Origin: Achromobacter sp. UMC46
Lineage (GTDB): Bacteria > Pseudomonadota > Gammaproteobacteria > Burkholderiales > Burkholderiaceae_B
Reading direction: 5' to 3'
NCBI RefSeq assembly: GCF_014170335.1
Contig: NZ_LZZS01000016.1
Location: forward strand, 124,001-188,000
DNA length: 64,000 nt
Of this stretch, positions 53,093 to 63,031 are shown piece after piece. Position 1 is the stretch's first letter. Each line of letters begins with the position of its first letter. A program made the position numbers and the translations under genes. The notes under the pieces were generated by a model. It was given only the letters and a program-made list of their open reading frames with translations, ran no database searches and was not told the origin of the DNA.

Positions 53093-54021
53093 TGGATTTC
53101 ACGGGGTTGATCCCGAAGTTTCAGAACAACCGGCCGCTGTCGGATGCCGAGCGGCAACACCGGCTGTCGCAGAAGAAGCGCCTGGACGTGCCGTTGCTGG
53201 CCCAGCTGTGCGTGGTCAAGATGGATTCGCAACTCCTGGTGTCGGTGGACCGCTGGTACGGCTGGCGCGGCTTCGTGGCGCTGATGGGCGCCATCCCCGT
53301 CGCCTTCGCGATCTGGGGCGTGGCCTATTTCTCCTGGCTGCTCGCGTTCGGCGGGCTTCCCGACGAGAACGGCTTGTGGGAAGCCGTCTATGTCTGCATC
53401 GCCATGTTTGTTGCCCTGGGCGCGTTCGGGGCGTGGCTGGCCGGCAAGGAACTGTTCCGCTGGACGCACTATCCCATCATGCTGGACCGCAAGCACCGCC
53501 AGGTGCACGTGTTCCGCCTGGACGGCACGGTGTTGTCGGCGCCCTGGGACAAGATCTATTTCACCCTGGGCAGAGGCAAGGGGCTGTTCGGTTCGTTCAA
53601 CTGGGACATCCGCGGGCTGATCCTGGACGATGACGGCCAGACCGTCCGCGAGACCTTCGCCTTCTGCATCGCGACCAGCCGCGAGGAGAACGCCTGCTCC
53701 CATTGGGAGTTTCTACGCCGGTACATGGAGGAAGGGCCCCAGGCCGTCATCCAGGAGGTCAAATTCTGCATGCCGGTAGACGGCCGGCGGGAGAGCTTCG
53801 CCTTCAGCAAGGAACGGGTCTTCGCCAACGACGCGCAAAGCCCGGGGCTGATGTACGTCACGATGATCCCGTTCAACTATCTGCACACACTCATGCGGTG
53901 GGCGGTGATGCGGACCAGCCGAATTCCGGCGTTTCCCGCCGACATCGAGGCGTCGCTTACGCCGGACCCCAACGACATGTACGTGCGCGACGCGTCCATC
54001 AACCCCGAGGACTTGCGGTAG
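53092..54021 (+). CDS. Two-helix membrane protein, probable immunity to the VasX-like toxin (DUF6708-like)
   Basis: 309 residues. Two membrane helices (about 60-87 and 97-117) are followed by a cytoplasmic domain with YPIMLDRKHRQVHVFRLDGT and W-D-x-I-Y segments that I associate with DUF6708 proteins. These occur next to BTH_I2691/VasX-type toxins. An inner-membrane protein is the expected form of immunity to a pore-former. The ATG shares one base with the toxin stop (TGATG). Confidence 0.8.
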   Translation: MDFTGLIPKFQNNRPLSDAERQHRLSQKKRLDVPLLAQLCVVKMDSQLLVSVDRWYGWRGFVALMGAIPVAFAIWGVAYFSWLLAFGGLPDENGLWEAVYVCIAMFVALGAFGAWLAGKELFRWTHYPIMLDRKHRQVHVFRLDGTVLSAPWDKIYFTLGRGKGLFGSFNWDIRGLILDDDGQTVRETFAFCIATSREENACSHWEFLRRYMEEGPQAVIQEVKFCMPVDGRRESFAFSKERVFANDAQSPGLMYVTMIPFNYLHTLMRWAVMRTSRIPAFPADIEASLTPDPNDMYVRDASINPEDLR

Positions 54022-54041
54022 GGGGCGGCGCGCTTGCCCCG

Positions 54042-54866
54042 CTAGCGCCCAAGCCGCGCATCGATGAATGCGCTGATCGCGCGGGTCTCGTCGTTGTCCG
54101 CGCCCACGTCGGCATTGATCTGCGCGTGGTTGCGCGCAACGCCTACGAGTTCCGCCTGGCCGCCTTGCGCTTTCAGCTGGTCGGCATAGCGCTGCGATCG
54201 GCGGCACGGGTCGGGCCGCAGCGTCGAACACACGAATAGCGCCGGCGGTTGCGGGCCGCGCAGTTGCGCGGCGGGCGACGCCGCCGCCCATTGCTCGGGG
54301 GCGGCGCCGAAGGCCTCGTCGTAGAAGGGGGCGTGCGGGCGGGGCATGACGTCCAGCAGGTCGAAGCCTGCGCCGTCCAGGATCACGCTGGCCAGCCAGG
54401 CTTGCGCGCCGGTGCGCTGCCGCATGGATTCGTCGGCGGCCAGCAGCGCCAGCAGGTGGCCGCCCGAGGAATGCCCCATGACGACGAGGCGGTCCGGGTC
54501 GGCATGCCATTGCCCGGCGCGCTGGCGGATCCAGGCCAATGCGCGACCCAGGTCCTCGGCCTGGGCTTCGGGGCGCGCCTGCGGCAGCAGCCGCGTGTTG
54601 ACCGACACGACCACAAAGCCCTTGGGCAGCCAATAGGCCAGCTTGTTCTGGACGACTTCGGGCGCCGCCTTGTCGCCGTTCTTCCACGATCCCCCATGGA
54701 CGACGACGAGGATGGGGGCAGCGTCCGGCGCGCCGGCGGGCAGATAGACGTCGGCGGCCTGGGCAGCGTCCGGCCCGTAGTGCTGGTCCGGCAACGAGGC
54801 GGCCGATGTCGGCCCGTGCAGGGCGGCGGTCAGGAACAAGGCGGGCAGCAGGCGAAGGGCGCGCAT
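54042..54866 (-). CDS. Secreted alpha/beta hydrolase (esterase-lipase family)
   Basis: 274 residues with a signal peptide (about 1-23). The oxyanion motif HGG (57-59) and the nucleophile motif GHSSG (131-135, S133) identify a hormone-sensitive-lipase/kynurenine formamidase-type hydrolase; the late N-H-A-Q-I segment may supply the catalytic His. It converges on the last T6SS gene with a 20-base gap and is probably unrelated to it. Substrate unknown. Confidence 0.85.
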   Translation of the reverse strand: MRALRLLPALFLTAALHGPTSAASLPDQHYGPDAAQAADVYLPAGAPDAAPILVVVHGGSWKNGDKAAPEVVQNKLAYWLPKGFVVVSVNTRLLPQARPEAQAEDLGRALAWIRQRAGQWHADPDRLVVMGHSSGGHLLALLAADESMRQRTGAQAWLASVILDGAGFDLLDVMPRPHAPFYDEAFGAAPEQWAAASPAAQLRGPQPPALFVCSTLRPDPCRRSQRYADQLKAQGGQAELVGVARNHAQINADVGADNDETRAISAFIDARLGR

Positions 54867-55002
54867 GGACGTCCGGGGCGGGGAACGAGGGCGGGGTTAC
54901 TGTAACGCGGGACGGGATGCCGTGGCCCGGGCCTGCGCCAGACGCCCACCTGTGGCATGCTGCGGCCGATCTTCTCCTTCTGTGCGACGACGCCTTTCCG
55001 CA

Positions 55003-55446
55003 ATGCCTAGCTTCCTGCTCCGAGTTTGCGACTTCCTGCTGCTGGCTGCTGCCGCGGCGCTCTTCGGCGCCTGCCTGACCTCGCTGCTGACGACGGACGC
55101 CTATGGCTGGGTGATTCCCGATGCGCCGTACCTGTACGAGCCCCGCGACTTCTATGCCGACTCGGGGCTGGCGGGGTTGGCGGGCCTGCTGGCGTTGATC
55201 GCGGCCGAGCGGCTGCTGAAAGTGCCCCGGTCGGCCGGGTGGCGGGCTGGGGCGGGGTTGGCCGCCGCGCTGCTGGCCTTGTACCTGGCGCCGCCCTCGC
55301 CGCAGGTCTTCGGCAACACCTGGGCGTCTGGCGAGGCGACGCGGGAACTCTTCCTGGCGCAGTGGCGGCTGGTGCTGCCGATCGCGCTGGTCGTAGCGGT
55401 GCTTCGGGGCGCACTTTGGCGCCTGGCCGGCCGGCGTCCGGGCTAG
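55003..55446 (+). CDS. Small multi-pass membrane protein, unknown function
   Basis: 147 residues from the ATG at 55003. Four hydrophobic segments (about 8-28, 55-70, 80-95 and 120-137) with a short polar loop (DAPYLYEPRDFYADSG) between the first two. No known family is recognised. An open frame extends further upstream but its residues there look like random high-GC translation, so the later start is preferred. It is divergent from the hydrolase gene (136-base gap). Confidence 0.6.
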   Translation: MPSFLLRVCDFLLLAAAAALFGACLTSLLTTDAYGWVIPDAPYLYEPRDFYADSGLAGLAGLLALIAAERLLKVPRSAGWRAGAGLAAALLALYLAPPSPQVFGNTWASGEATRELFLAQWRLVLPIALVVAVLRGALWRLAGRRPG

Positions 55447-55568
55447 GGCCGACAGCCGGCGTTCAGCCTGGTCGGTGACCGGGGAATCTCGCGAAATTTC
55501 CGGGAATTGCGCTAGGATTACCGCGCAAATACCGCCGCACGTTTCCGCCCCGCCTGGAGAACCCCCGC

Positions 55569-56270
55569 ATGACCTCCCTTGATTCGTTTGCCATCACCAA
55601 GAAGTGGCCCGCCGCCCACCCCGACCGTATCCAGCTGTATTCGCTGCCCACGCCCAACGGCGTGAAGGTATCGATTCTGCTGGAGGAGCTGGGCTTGCCT
55701 TACGAACCGCACCGCGTCAGTTTCGACACGAAGGACCAGTTCACGCCCGAATTCCTGTCGATCAGCCCGAACAACAAGATTCCGGCCATCCTGGATCCCA
55801 ATGGCCCGGACGGCAAACCGCTTGCGCTGTTCGAATCCGGCGCCATCCTGATCTACCTGGCCAGCAAGACGGGCCAGTTCATCCCGGCGGACACGGCGGG
55901 GCGGTACGAGACGCTGCAATGGATCATGTTCCAGATGGGCGGCATCGGGCCCATGTTCGGCCAGTTGGGCTTCTTCCATACGTTCGCCGGCAAGGAATAC
56001 GAAGACAAGCGTCCGCGCGACCGCTACGTGGCCGAGTCCAAGCGCCTGTTGGGCGTGCTGGACCAGCGCCTGCAAGGCCGCGACTGGGTCATGGGCGATG
56101 AATACACCATCGCCGACATCGCCATCCTGCCGTGGGTGCGCAACCTGGTCGGCTTCTACGGCGCCGGCGACCTGGTCGAATTCTCGCAGTTCAAGAACGT
56201 GGCCCGCGTGCTGGAAGCCTTCGTCGCCCGCCCGGCAGTGGCGAAGGGCCTGACGATCCCTGCCGCCTGA
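55569..56270 (+). CDS. Glutathione S-transferase, YfcG/Ure2-like
   Basis: 233 residues. The thioredoxin-like N-domain has IQLYSLPTPNGVKVSILLEE with a Thr-Pro-Asn active-site start typical of the nu-class YfcG/YghU group, then N-N-K-I-P-A-I and F-E-S-G-A-I-L-I-Y-L for glutathione binding. The C-terminal helical domain (about 105-225) follows. Such enzymes act as disulfide reductases with two glutathione molecules. CTGGAGAA precedes the start. It seems to be a single gene. Confidence 0.9.
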   Translation: MTSLDSFAITKKWPAAHPDRIQLYSLPTPNGVKVSILLEELGLPYEPHRVSFDTKDQFTPEFLSISPNNKIPAILDPNGPDGKPLALFESGAILIYLASKTGQFIPADTAGRYETLQWIMFQMGGIGPMFGQLGFFHTFAGKEYEDKRPRDRYVAESKRLLGVLDQRLQGRDWVMGDEYTIADIAILPWVRNLVGFYGAGDLVEFSQFKNVARVLEAFVARPAVAKGLTIPAA

Positions 56271-56291
56271 CGGCGCGGCCAGGCAGCCGCC

Positions 56292-57218
56292 ATGGAACTC
56301 CGCCAGTTGCGTTACTTCGTCCGCGTTGTCGAGGCGGGCAGCATCGGCCGCGCGGCCATGTCCCTGGGCATGGTCACCTCCGCCCTCAGCCAGCAGATCA
56401 GCCGGCTGGAAGGCGAGCTTTCGACCCGATTGCTGCAGCGCAGCGCCAGCGGCGTCGTGCCGACAGACGCCGGGCTGGCGTTCTTCCGCCAGGCCCAGCT
56501 TGCCCTGCGCCATGCCGACGACGCCGTGACGGCCGCCCAGCAGGCGCGGCTGGCGGGCCATGTCAGCGTGGGGCTGCCGTCGACCACGGCCGCCATTCTG
56601 GGGGCGCCGTTCCTGCAGGCCATGAACGAGCGCTACCCCGACATCCGCCTGCATCTGGTCGAGGCGCTGTCGGGCCATTTGGCCGACATGCTCAACGGCC
56701 GCCTGCTGGACCTGGCCATCGTGTTCCATGCCGAGTCCGCGCGGCGCTGGAGCCTCATGCCGCTTCTGGATGAACCGCTGTACCTCTGCGCCCGGCGCGA
56801 CATGCCGGGCGTGCCCGAGGGCGGCACGACGCGGCTGGAGGCCATTGCACACCTGCCGCTGGTGTTGCCCAGCGGCCGCCATGGCTTGCGCGCGCTGGTC
56901 AACAACGCGTTCCAGCAATTGGGGCAGGCGCCCCGCGTGGTGGCCGAAGTCGACGGACTGTCGTTGCTGATGGACGTGGTGCAACTGGGCAACGCCGCCA
57001 CCATCCAGCCCAGCTCGGCCACGGCGCGGATGGCGCCCGGCCAGCTGCACATGGCGCGCATCGACGACGCGCACCTGTTCCGCCCCAATCTGCTGGCCAG
57101 CCTGTCCGACGAGGAACTGTCTCCAGCCGCGCTGGCCGCCCGCCTGGTGCTGGCCGACGTGTCGCGCACGCTGGCGCGCAACGGCAAATGGCCGGTGGTG
57201 GCCCTTCACGAATCGTGA
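56292..57218 (+). CDS. LysR-family regulator of the tcu genes (TcuR-like)
   Basis: 308 residues, standard LysR length, with the HTH in SIGRAAMSLGMVTSALSQQI and an effector domain from about 90. It is 77 bases upstream of tcuA on the same strand. In Salmonella a LysR protein, TcuR, activates tcuABC in response to tricarballylate; position and family support the same job here. It starts 21 bases after the GST stop. Confidence 0.85.
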   Translation: MELRQLRYFVRVVEAGSIGRAAMSLGMVTSALSQQISRLEGELSTRLLQRSASGVVPTDAGLAFFRQAQLALRHADDAVTAAQQARLAGHVSVGLPSTTAAILGAPFLQAMNERYPDIRLHLVEALSGHLADMLNGRLLDLAIVFHAESARRWSLMPLLDEPLYLCARRDMPGVPEGGTTRLEAIAHLPLVLPSGRHGLRALVNNAFQQLGQAPRVVAEVDGLSLLMDVVQLGNAATIQPSSATARMAPGQLHMARIDDAHLFRPNLLASLSDEELSPAALAARLVLADVSRTLARNGKWPVVALHES

Positions 57219-57295
57219 ACACCCGTTGACGCCTGCCTGATATCGCAAGCGCCGCCCGCTGGGTACAGTCGGTCCCTTGATTCGGGGACGATGGC

Positions 57296-58702
57296 ATGGT
57301 GGACGTCTTGGTGGTGGGAGGGGGCAATGCGGCGCTGTGCGCGGCCCTGATGGCGCGCGAGGCCGGCGCAAGCGTGATGCTGCTGGAAGCGGCGCCGCGT
57401 GAATGGCGCGGCGGCAATTCGCAGCACACGCGCAATTTGCGCTGCATGCACGATGCGCCGCAGGACGTGCTGACCGACGCCTATCCCGAAGAGGAATACT
57501 GGCAGGACCTGCTGAAGGTCACGGGCGGGCTGACCAACGAGCATCTGGCGCGGCTCGTCATCCGCGAATCCTCGACCTGTCGCGACTGGATGCGCCGCCA
57601 CGGCGTGAACTTCCAGCCGCCGCTGTCGGGCGCGCTGCATGTGGCGCGCACCAATGCCTTCTTCATGGGCGGTGGCAAGGCGCTGGTGAACGCCTATTAC
57701 CGCAGCGCCGAGGCGTTGGGCGTGCAGATCCGCTACAACGCGCCGGTCGATGCGCTGGAACTCGAAGACGGCCGTTTCAAGGCCGCGCGCATCGGGGCCG
57801 AACGCATCGAGGCGCGCGCTTGCGTGCTGGCGGCGGGAGGCTTCGAATCCAACCGGGAATGGCTGCGCGAAGCGTGGGGCCAGAACGAACGCGGCGAATG
57901 GCCGGCCGACAACTTCCTGATCCGCGGCACCCGCTTCAACATGGGCGTGTTGCTGAAATTCATGCTGGATGCGGGCGCCGACGGCATTGGCGACCCGTCC
58001 CAATCGCATTGCGTGGCGATCGACGCGCGGGCGCCCCTGTACGACGGCGGCATCTGTACGCGTATCGACTGCGTATCGCTGGGCGTGGTGGTCAACCGCG
58101 ACGCCGTGCGCTTCTACGACGAAGGCGAGGACTTCTGGCCCAAGCGCTACGCCATCTGGGGGCGGCTGACGGCCATGCAGCCCGGGCAGATCGCCTATTC
58201 CATCATCGACGCCAAGGCCATCGGCCGCTTCATGCCGCCGGTGTTTCCGGGCGTGCAGGCCGATACCCTGCCCGAGCTGGCCGTAAAGCTGGGCCTGGAC
58301 CCGGCAACGTTCGAGGCGACCCTGCGCGACTACAACGCGTCCTGTCGCGTCGGCACGTTCGACCATACCGCGCTGGACGATTGCCACACCGAAGGCGTGA
58401 CGCCCGCCAAGACACACTGGGCGCGGCCGATCGACACCGCGCCGTATTACGGCTATGCGCTGCGCCCGGGCATCACCTTCACCTACCTGGGCCTGAAGGT
58501 GGACGACACCGCCGCGGTCCGGTTCAACGATGTGCCTAGCGACAACCTGTTCGTCGCCGGCGAAATGATGGCCGGCAACGTGCTGGGCAAGGGCTACACG
58601 GCGGGGGTGGGCATGTCCATCGGCACCGCGTTCGGCCGCATCGCCGGCACCCAGGCCGCCGCCGCCGCGCGCGCCCAGACCCTTGCGAAGAGGACGACAT
58701 GA
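57296..58702 (+). CDS. tcuA: FAD-dependent tricarballylate dehydrogenase TcuA
   Basis: 468 residues. The FAD-binding start [20 protein letters not shown] has the Rossmann GGGNAA form (8-13) of TcuA and fumarate-reductase-like flavoproteins, then [12 protein letters not shown] and the C-terminal [16 protein letters not shown], which completes the FAD site. It oxidises tricarballylate to cis-aconitate in the cytoplasm and passes electrons to TcuB. It overlaps tcuB by 4 bases (ATGA). Confidence 0.92.
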   Translation: MVDVLVVGGGNAALCAALMAREAGASVMLLEAAPREWRGGNSQHTRNLRCMHDAPQDVLTDAYPEEEYWQDLLKVTGGLTNEHLARLVIRESSTCRDWMRRHGVNFQPPLSGALHVARTNAFFMGGGKALVNAYYRSAEALGVQIRYNAPVDALELEDGRFKAARIGAERIEARACVLAAGGFESNREWLREAWGQNERGEWPADNFLIRGTRFNMGVLLKFMLDAGADGIGDPSQSHCVAIDARAPLYDGGICTRIDCVSLGVVVNRDAVRFYDEGEDFWPKRYAIWGRLTAMQPGQIAYSIIDAKAIGRFMPPVFPGVQADTLPELAVKLGLDPATFEATLRDYNASCRVGTFDHTALDDCHTEGVTPAKTHWARPIDTAPYYGYALRPGITFTYLGLKVDDTAAVRFNDVPSDNLFVAGEMMAGNVLGKGYTAGVGMSIGTAFGRIAGTQAAAAARAQTLAKRTT

Positions 58703-59928
58703 AGCAGCTTGAAGCCCTGGCCCGCGAGGCGCAGTCGTTTTCCACCCAGCATGCCGAGCCCGCGCCCGCCATGGCCGAGCAGCCGGTGCGCTGGCTGGGC
58801 AAGCAGGCCAAGCCCCAGGCCGAACTTCTGACGGCCGATGAAACCGAAGTCGCGCGCGTCATGCAGATCTGCAACGCCTGCCGCTATTGCGAAGGCTTCT
58901 GCGCCGTGTTCCCGGCCATGACGCGGCGCCTGGAATTCGGCAAGGCCGACCTGAATTACCTGGCCAACCTGTGCCACAACTGCGGCGCCTGTCTGCACGC
59001 CTGTCAGTACGCGCCGCCGCATGAATTCGCGGTGAACGTCCCGCAGTCGATGGCCCGCGTCCGCATGCAGACCTATACCGACTACGCCTGGCCCGCAGCA
59101 CTGGGCACGCTATACAAGCGCAACGGCCTGGCCTTGTCGCTGGCCACCGCGGGCGGCCTGGCGCTGTTCCTGGTGCTGGCGGTGCTGTTGGCGGGCGGCT
59201 TGTTCCACGAGCCCCTGGCCGGCAATTTCTACGCCGTGTTCCCGCACAACACGCTGGCGTTGATGTTCGGCGCGGTGTTCGGATTTTCGATGCTGGCGCT
59301 GGGCGTGGGCGTCACGCGCTTCTGGCGCAACGTCAGTCCGGGGGCGGCCTCCGGCGCGGCGGTGGCGGAGGCGGCGCACGACGCGTTGCGCCTGCGCTAT
59401 CTGGATGGCGGGCACGGCAAGGGCTGCAACAACGCGGACGACGCCTTCACCTTGTGGCGTCGCCGATTCCACCACTTCACGTTCTACGGCTTCATGCTGT
59501 GCTTCGCGGCCACCTGCGTGGCCACGCTCTATCACTATCTGCTGGGCCAGCAGGCGCCGTATCCGTTCTGGAGCGCGCCGGTGCTGCTGGGCACGGCAGG
59601 CGGCATCGGCCTCCTGATCGGGCCGGCGGGCTTGCTGTGGCTGAACGTCAAGCGCCATCCGCAACAAGGCGACGCCGCGCAAAAGCCGATGGACCGGGGC
59701 TTCATCCTGCTGCTGTTCCTGACCAGCGCCACGGGCCTCGCGCTGCTGGCGGGACGCGATGGGAGCTCGATGGCGCTGTTGCTGGCGATTCATCTGGGCG
59801 TGGTGATGGCGCTGTTCCTGACGCTGCCTTACGGCAAGTTCGCGCACGGCATCTACCGCTCGGCCGCGTTGCTGAAGTGGTCCATTGAAAAGCGCCAGCC
59901 CAACAAACTGCAATTGGGATCCGACTGA
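58699..59928 (+). CDS. tcuB: TcuB, iron-sulfur and membrane electron-transfer partner of TcuA
   Basis: 409 residues. Two [4Fe-4S] clusters are indicated by C58-x2-C61-x2-C64-x3-C68 and C92-x2-C95-x2-C98-x3-C102. The rest has about six membrane helices with His residues (H in [12 protein letters not shown] and YHYLLG) that could bind haem. TcuB reoxidises the FADH2 of TcuA and sends the electrons to the quinone pool. Gene order tcuA-tcuB with a 4-base overlap matches the known operon. Confidence 0.93.
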   Translation: MKQLEALAREAQSFSTQHAEPAPAMAEQPVRWLGKQAKPQAELLTADETEVARVMQICNACRYCEGFCAVFPAMTRRLEFGKADLNYLANLCHNCGACLHACQYAPPHEFAVNVPQSMARVRMQTYTDYAWPAALGTLYKRNGLALSLATAGGLALFLVLAVLLAGGLFHEPLAGNFYAVFPHNTLALMFGAVFGFSMLALGVGVTRFWRNVSPGAASGAAVAEAAHDALRLRYLDGGHGKGCNNADDAFTLWRRRFHHFTFYGFMLCFAATCVATLYHYLLGQQAPYPFWSAPVLLGTAGGIGLLIGPAGLLWLNVKRHPQQGDAAQKPMDRGFILLLFLTSATGLALLAGRDGSSMALLLAIHLGVVMALFLTLPYGKFAHGIYRSAALLKWSIEKRQPNKLQLGSD

Positions 59929-60001
59929 GCGGATCTGTTGATCGCGGGCATGACGGCGTCCCTTGAAGGCGCCGCATTCGATTACAAACCAGGAGACTTC
60001 C

Positions 60002-60979
60002 ATGTTCCGTACCCGACTGCTGGCGCGCGTTGCGCTGGCCGCCTGTCTGGCGCCGGCCTTGCCGGCGGCGCACGCGCAATCCTTCCCCACCAAACCCATC
60101 ACGGTGGTGGTGCCGCATTCGGCCGGAGGCACCTCCGACATCCTGGCGCGCACGGTCGCGGCTGAAGCCGCCAAGACCTTGGGCCAGACCATCGTCATCG
60201 ACAACAAGGGCGGCGCCAACGGCACGATCGCGGCCAAGCAGGTGGCGTCGTCCGCGCCCGACGGCTACATGCTGCTGCTGGCAACCGCCAGCACGCATGG
60301 CATCAATCCGTCGCTGTACTCGCGCATCTCCTACGACGCGGTGAAGGACTTCACGCCTGTGACGCTGCTGGCGACCGTGCCGAACGTGCTGGTCATCGGC
60401 CCCAACGTGAAAGCGGCCAACGTGCAGGAACTGATCGCCTTCATCCGGTCGCGCGGCGACAAGACGAACATGGGGTCCGCGGGCGCCGGCACGCCGGGCC
60501 ATTTGGCCGGCGAGATGTTCAAGAGCGCGGCCAAGCTGCAGTTCACGCACGTTCCCTACAAGGGCGGCAGCCCGGCCATCACCGACCTGATCGGCGGCCA
60601 GATCGACTTCATGTTCACCACCATCCCCGGCGTGTTGCCGCACGTGAAGGCGGGCACCTTGCGCGCGTTGGCCGTGACCTCGCCCCAGCGTTCGCCGGCC
60701 ATGCCCGATGTGCCGACGATGGCGGAATCCGGCTTGCCCGGCTTCCAGGCGGTGTCGTGGCACGGCATCGTCGCGCCGGCCGGCACCCCGGACGCCGTGG
60801 TGGCCACGCTGAATGCGGCGTTGAGCAGCGCGCTGGCCGCGCCCGCCGTCAAGCAGCGCCTGATGGAAGAGGGCGCGCAGGCCTCCAGCGTGAACACCGC
60901 CGCGTTCGGCCAGTTCATCCAGTCGGAAATCGCCACATGGGCGCAGGCCGTCAAGGACTCGGGCGCGACGGCGAACTGA
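60002..60979 (+). CDS. Bug/TctC-family receptor of the tcu operon
   Basis: 325 residues with a signal peptide (about 1-25, ending AHAQ) and the mature start SFPTKPITVVVPHSAGGTSD, plus GGANGTIAAKQVA and HVPYKGGSPAITDLIGGQID, all typical of Bug proteins. AGGAG lies 7 bases before the ATG at 60002. It follows tcuB by 73 bases. In Salmonella the third gene, tcuC, is an MFS transporter; here the receptor probably captures tricarballylate or citrate, with TctA/TctB membrane parts encoded elsewhere. Confidence 0.9.
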   Translation: MFRTRLLARVALAACLAPALPAAHAQSFPTKPITVVVPHSAGGTSDILARTVAAEAAKTLGQTIVIDNKGGANGTIAAKQVASSAPDGYMLLLATASTHGINPSLYSRISYDAVKDFTPVTLLATVPNVLVIGPNVKAANVQELIAFIRSRGDKTNMGSAGAGTPGHLAGEMFKSAAKLQFTHVPYKGGSPAITDLIGGQIDFMFTTIPGVLPHVKAGTLRALAVTSPQRSPAMPDVPTMAESGLPGFQAVSWHGIVAPAGTPDAVVATLNAALSSALAAPAVKQRLMEEGAQASSVNTAAFGQFIQSEIATWAQAVKDSGATAN

Positions 60980-61043
60980 GGCCAGGGGCGTAAGGGCGTG
61001 GCCCATGGCGGGCCGCGCGCCGCCGCATGCTAGGATCCCCGGC

Positions 61044-61622
61044 ATGCTGACGACCTTGCTGTTCTCGCTGCTGGCGGCTGTTCCGGGCAACGCCGCCGCC
61101 TTCGACCTAGATTGCTATTACGCCCGCAAAGGCACCGGGGGAATGCTCGAATCCGCCCAGCAATGCGCGCGCATGAACGACGACGCGCTGGTGATCCGGC
61201 CAGAAATCTTGCAGTCGATGGATTTCAACGGCGACGGCCTGTCGCCGTTGTTCACCCGCCGTTCCTGGCATTGGGTACGGCCCGACGGCAAGTCGGTACC
61301 AGTGCTGACCTACGACAACTCCGCCGACGATTTCGAAGCCGGCCTGACGCGCGGCCCCTGGTCCGGCGGCATGGCCTATTACGACACGGCGCTAGACCGC
61401 GTGCTGGCCACGCCTTACGAGTGGGTCGACCGCTTCAGCGGCGGGCTGGCCATCGTGTGCGAAGGCTGCCGCAAGGCGTTCACGCAGGACGGCGAACACA
61501 GCTTCATGTCGGGCGGCGAGTGGGGTGCGATCGACCGCCAGGGCCGGCTTGCGTTGCCGCTGCGACCCGATGCGGCCTCCTTGATGCGCGAGGTCGAGGC
61601 GGCGCGCGCCGCCGCGCGGTAG
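61044..61622 (+). CDS. Secreted hypothetical protein with WG-type motif
   Basis: 192 residues. A signal peptide (about 1-18) is followed by a soluble domain with four cysteines (two in IVCEGCRKAF) and segments such as WGAIDRQGRLALPL and YEWVDRFSGGLAIVCEG, which look like WG (KWG) beta-repeats. The ATG at 61044 places the hydrophobic stretch at the N-terminus. The family and function are unknown to me. Confidence 0.68.
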   Translation: MLTTLLFSLLAAVPGNAAAFDLDCYYARKGTGGMLESAQQCARMNDDALVIRPEILQSMDFNGDGLSPLFTRRSWHWVRPDGKSVPVLTYDNSADDFEAGLTRGPWSGGMAYYDTALDRVLATPYEWVDRFSGGLAIVCEGCRKAFTQDGEHSFMSGGEWGAIDRQGRLALPLRPDAASLMREVEAARAAAR

Positions 61623-61635
61623 CCGCCGCGTTACG

Positions 61636-62112
61636 TCACCGCGCCTGATAGGCGTCGCATAGCGCCAGGTACTCGTCGCCGTCGATGTCCAGCGCCATCG
61701 CGGAAATCAGCACGCGTTTCCTGTTCGGCAGCGAGGTCTTCAACTGGATCTGCTTGGCAGTCGGGATGCCCACGTAGTGCTGGTTCACGTAGGTGTTTTC
61801 GTTGATGGCGCTCCACGGGATGATGGTGCCGTCCGTCAGTTTCAGGCCGTCGCGGGTGAACGTGATCACGGGCGTCGCGGGGCTGAACGCGCGCTTCAGG
61901 CACTTGACGACCAGCCAGATGGCGATGGCGGTGATGGCGCCGAAGAACGCCATTGCGCCCGTGTTGCCGCGCGCGTTCAAGGTCAGCGCGCCGAAGGCCA
62001 GTGTGGCGGCCGTCCACACGACGGCGCCGGCGATCAGGCGATTGCGTGAAAAGTACACCGGACGATCCGCAAGCGTGTCGGATTGGCGGGCGGCAGAACT
62101 GTAGATTTCCAT
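61636..62112 (-). CDS. Small membrane protein with PH-like domain
   Basis: 158 residues. Two membrane helices (about 28-46 and 52-71) form a hairpin, followed by a C-terminal beta-rich domain with VITFTRDGLKLTDGTIIPWS, similar to bacterial PH-type domains in which an I-P-W-x-x-I motif is common. The next upstream gene has a related domain, so the two probably arose by duplication. Function unknown. Confidence 0.68.
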   Translation of the reverse strand: MEIYSSAARQSDTLADRPVYFSRNRLIAGAVVWTAATLAFGALTLNARGNTGAMAFFGAITAIAIWLVVKCLKRAFSPATPVITFTRDGLKLTDGTIIPWSAINENTYVNQHYVGIPTAKQIQLKTSLPNRKRVLISAMALDIDGDEYLALCDAYQAR

Positions 62113-62175
62113 GTCGGGGCTACGTGAAAAAAAGATGATGGGATGCCAGGCCGGCGGGCGCCGGAAGGCGTTGCC

Positions 62176-62898
62176 TTACGCGCCGGGCAGGTATTGGCGC
62201 AGACAGGCCAGCATGACCGGTTCGTTGACGATCTTGGAGCGGTCGATCTTGTAGGTCTTGCCGCGCGCGACGATGATGAGGGTCTCGTCGGTCTCCATGC
62301 CTTCGCTGTCGGACTGCGTGCGGATAGAGTCGATGGCGGCCCATGGAATCAATTGGCCCTTGTATGCCAGCCCCGAGGCGTTCATGGAAAGCGGGCCGAA
62401 GTCGACGGTGTCCTGGGCCTGCAGCCGGCGCATCGTGGCGGCCTCCAGGTCGCCGCCAATCGATTCTTCAAGCTGGTCGGCAAGCCCATAAGCGTCATGC
62501 CAGATCGCCAGGCGGATGCGCACGCGTTCGCCGTTGTGCAGGGTCAGCACCAGATGGTCGCGGTTGTGCTGGTGGCGGATCGCGGTCACATCGGCATAGG
62601 CCACCTGGCGGGGGCCGATGTGCAGCGCGTGGCTGTCCAGCGTGAGTTCGTCCGGTGCGCGCCACCAGGCAGGCAGGTCTGACCCGCGCCAGAGCAGATA
62701 GCCGACGGCCGGCAAGGTCAGGAAGAACACCAGCCACATCGCGCGGTAGCGCAGCATTTCGATCAACAGGCTGCGCGGCAAGAGCCAGATGTCCAGCGTG
62801 GCCAGCAGTTGGGCGCTGAACAGGTAAAGCAGGGCGAATGCGGCGGCATAGCAGCCCAACGCATAACGCGGAAAAACGCGGGGATATGAGGCGGTCAT
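62176..62898 (-). CDS. Membrane protein with two PH-like domains
   Basis: 240 residues from the ATG at 62898. Two helices (about 15-38 and 53-70) are followed by two beta-rich halves: one around LTLDSHALHIGPRQVAYADV and one around MNASGLAYKGQLIPWAAIDS. The second half shares G-L-x-x-x-x-G-x-x-I-P-W-x-A-I with the downstream neighbour at 61636-62112. An in-frame start at 62925 is possible but adds nine residues with no clear ribosome site. Function unknown. Confidence 0.66.
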   Translation of the reverse strand: MTASYPRVFPRYALGCYAAAFALLYLFSAQLLATLDIWLLPRSLLIEMLRYRAMWLVFFLTLPAVGYLLWRGSDLPAWWRAPDELTLDSHALHIGPRQVAYADVTAIRHQHNRDHLVLTLHNGERVRIRLAIWHDAYGLADQLEESIGGDLEAATMRRLQAQDTVDFGPLSMNASGLAYKGQLIPWAAIDSIRTQSDSEGMETDETLIIVARGKTYKIDRSKIVNEPVMLACLRQYLPGA

Positions 62899-63031
62899 AG
62901 GCAAGGGGCCGCGACGCGGCACCACAGGAAATGAAAGGCCTCGAACTCTAATGGATGGCTGTCGCGGTCCCGGTTTCGATCTGTATCAAGAATCGGGATT
63001 TCATGTCCTGAAGGTGTTAATCACCCGTTTT

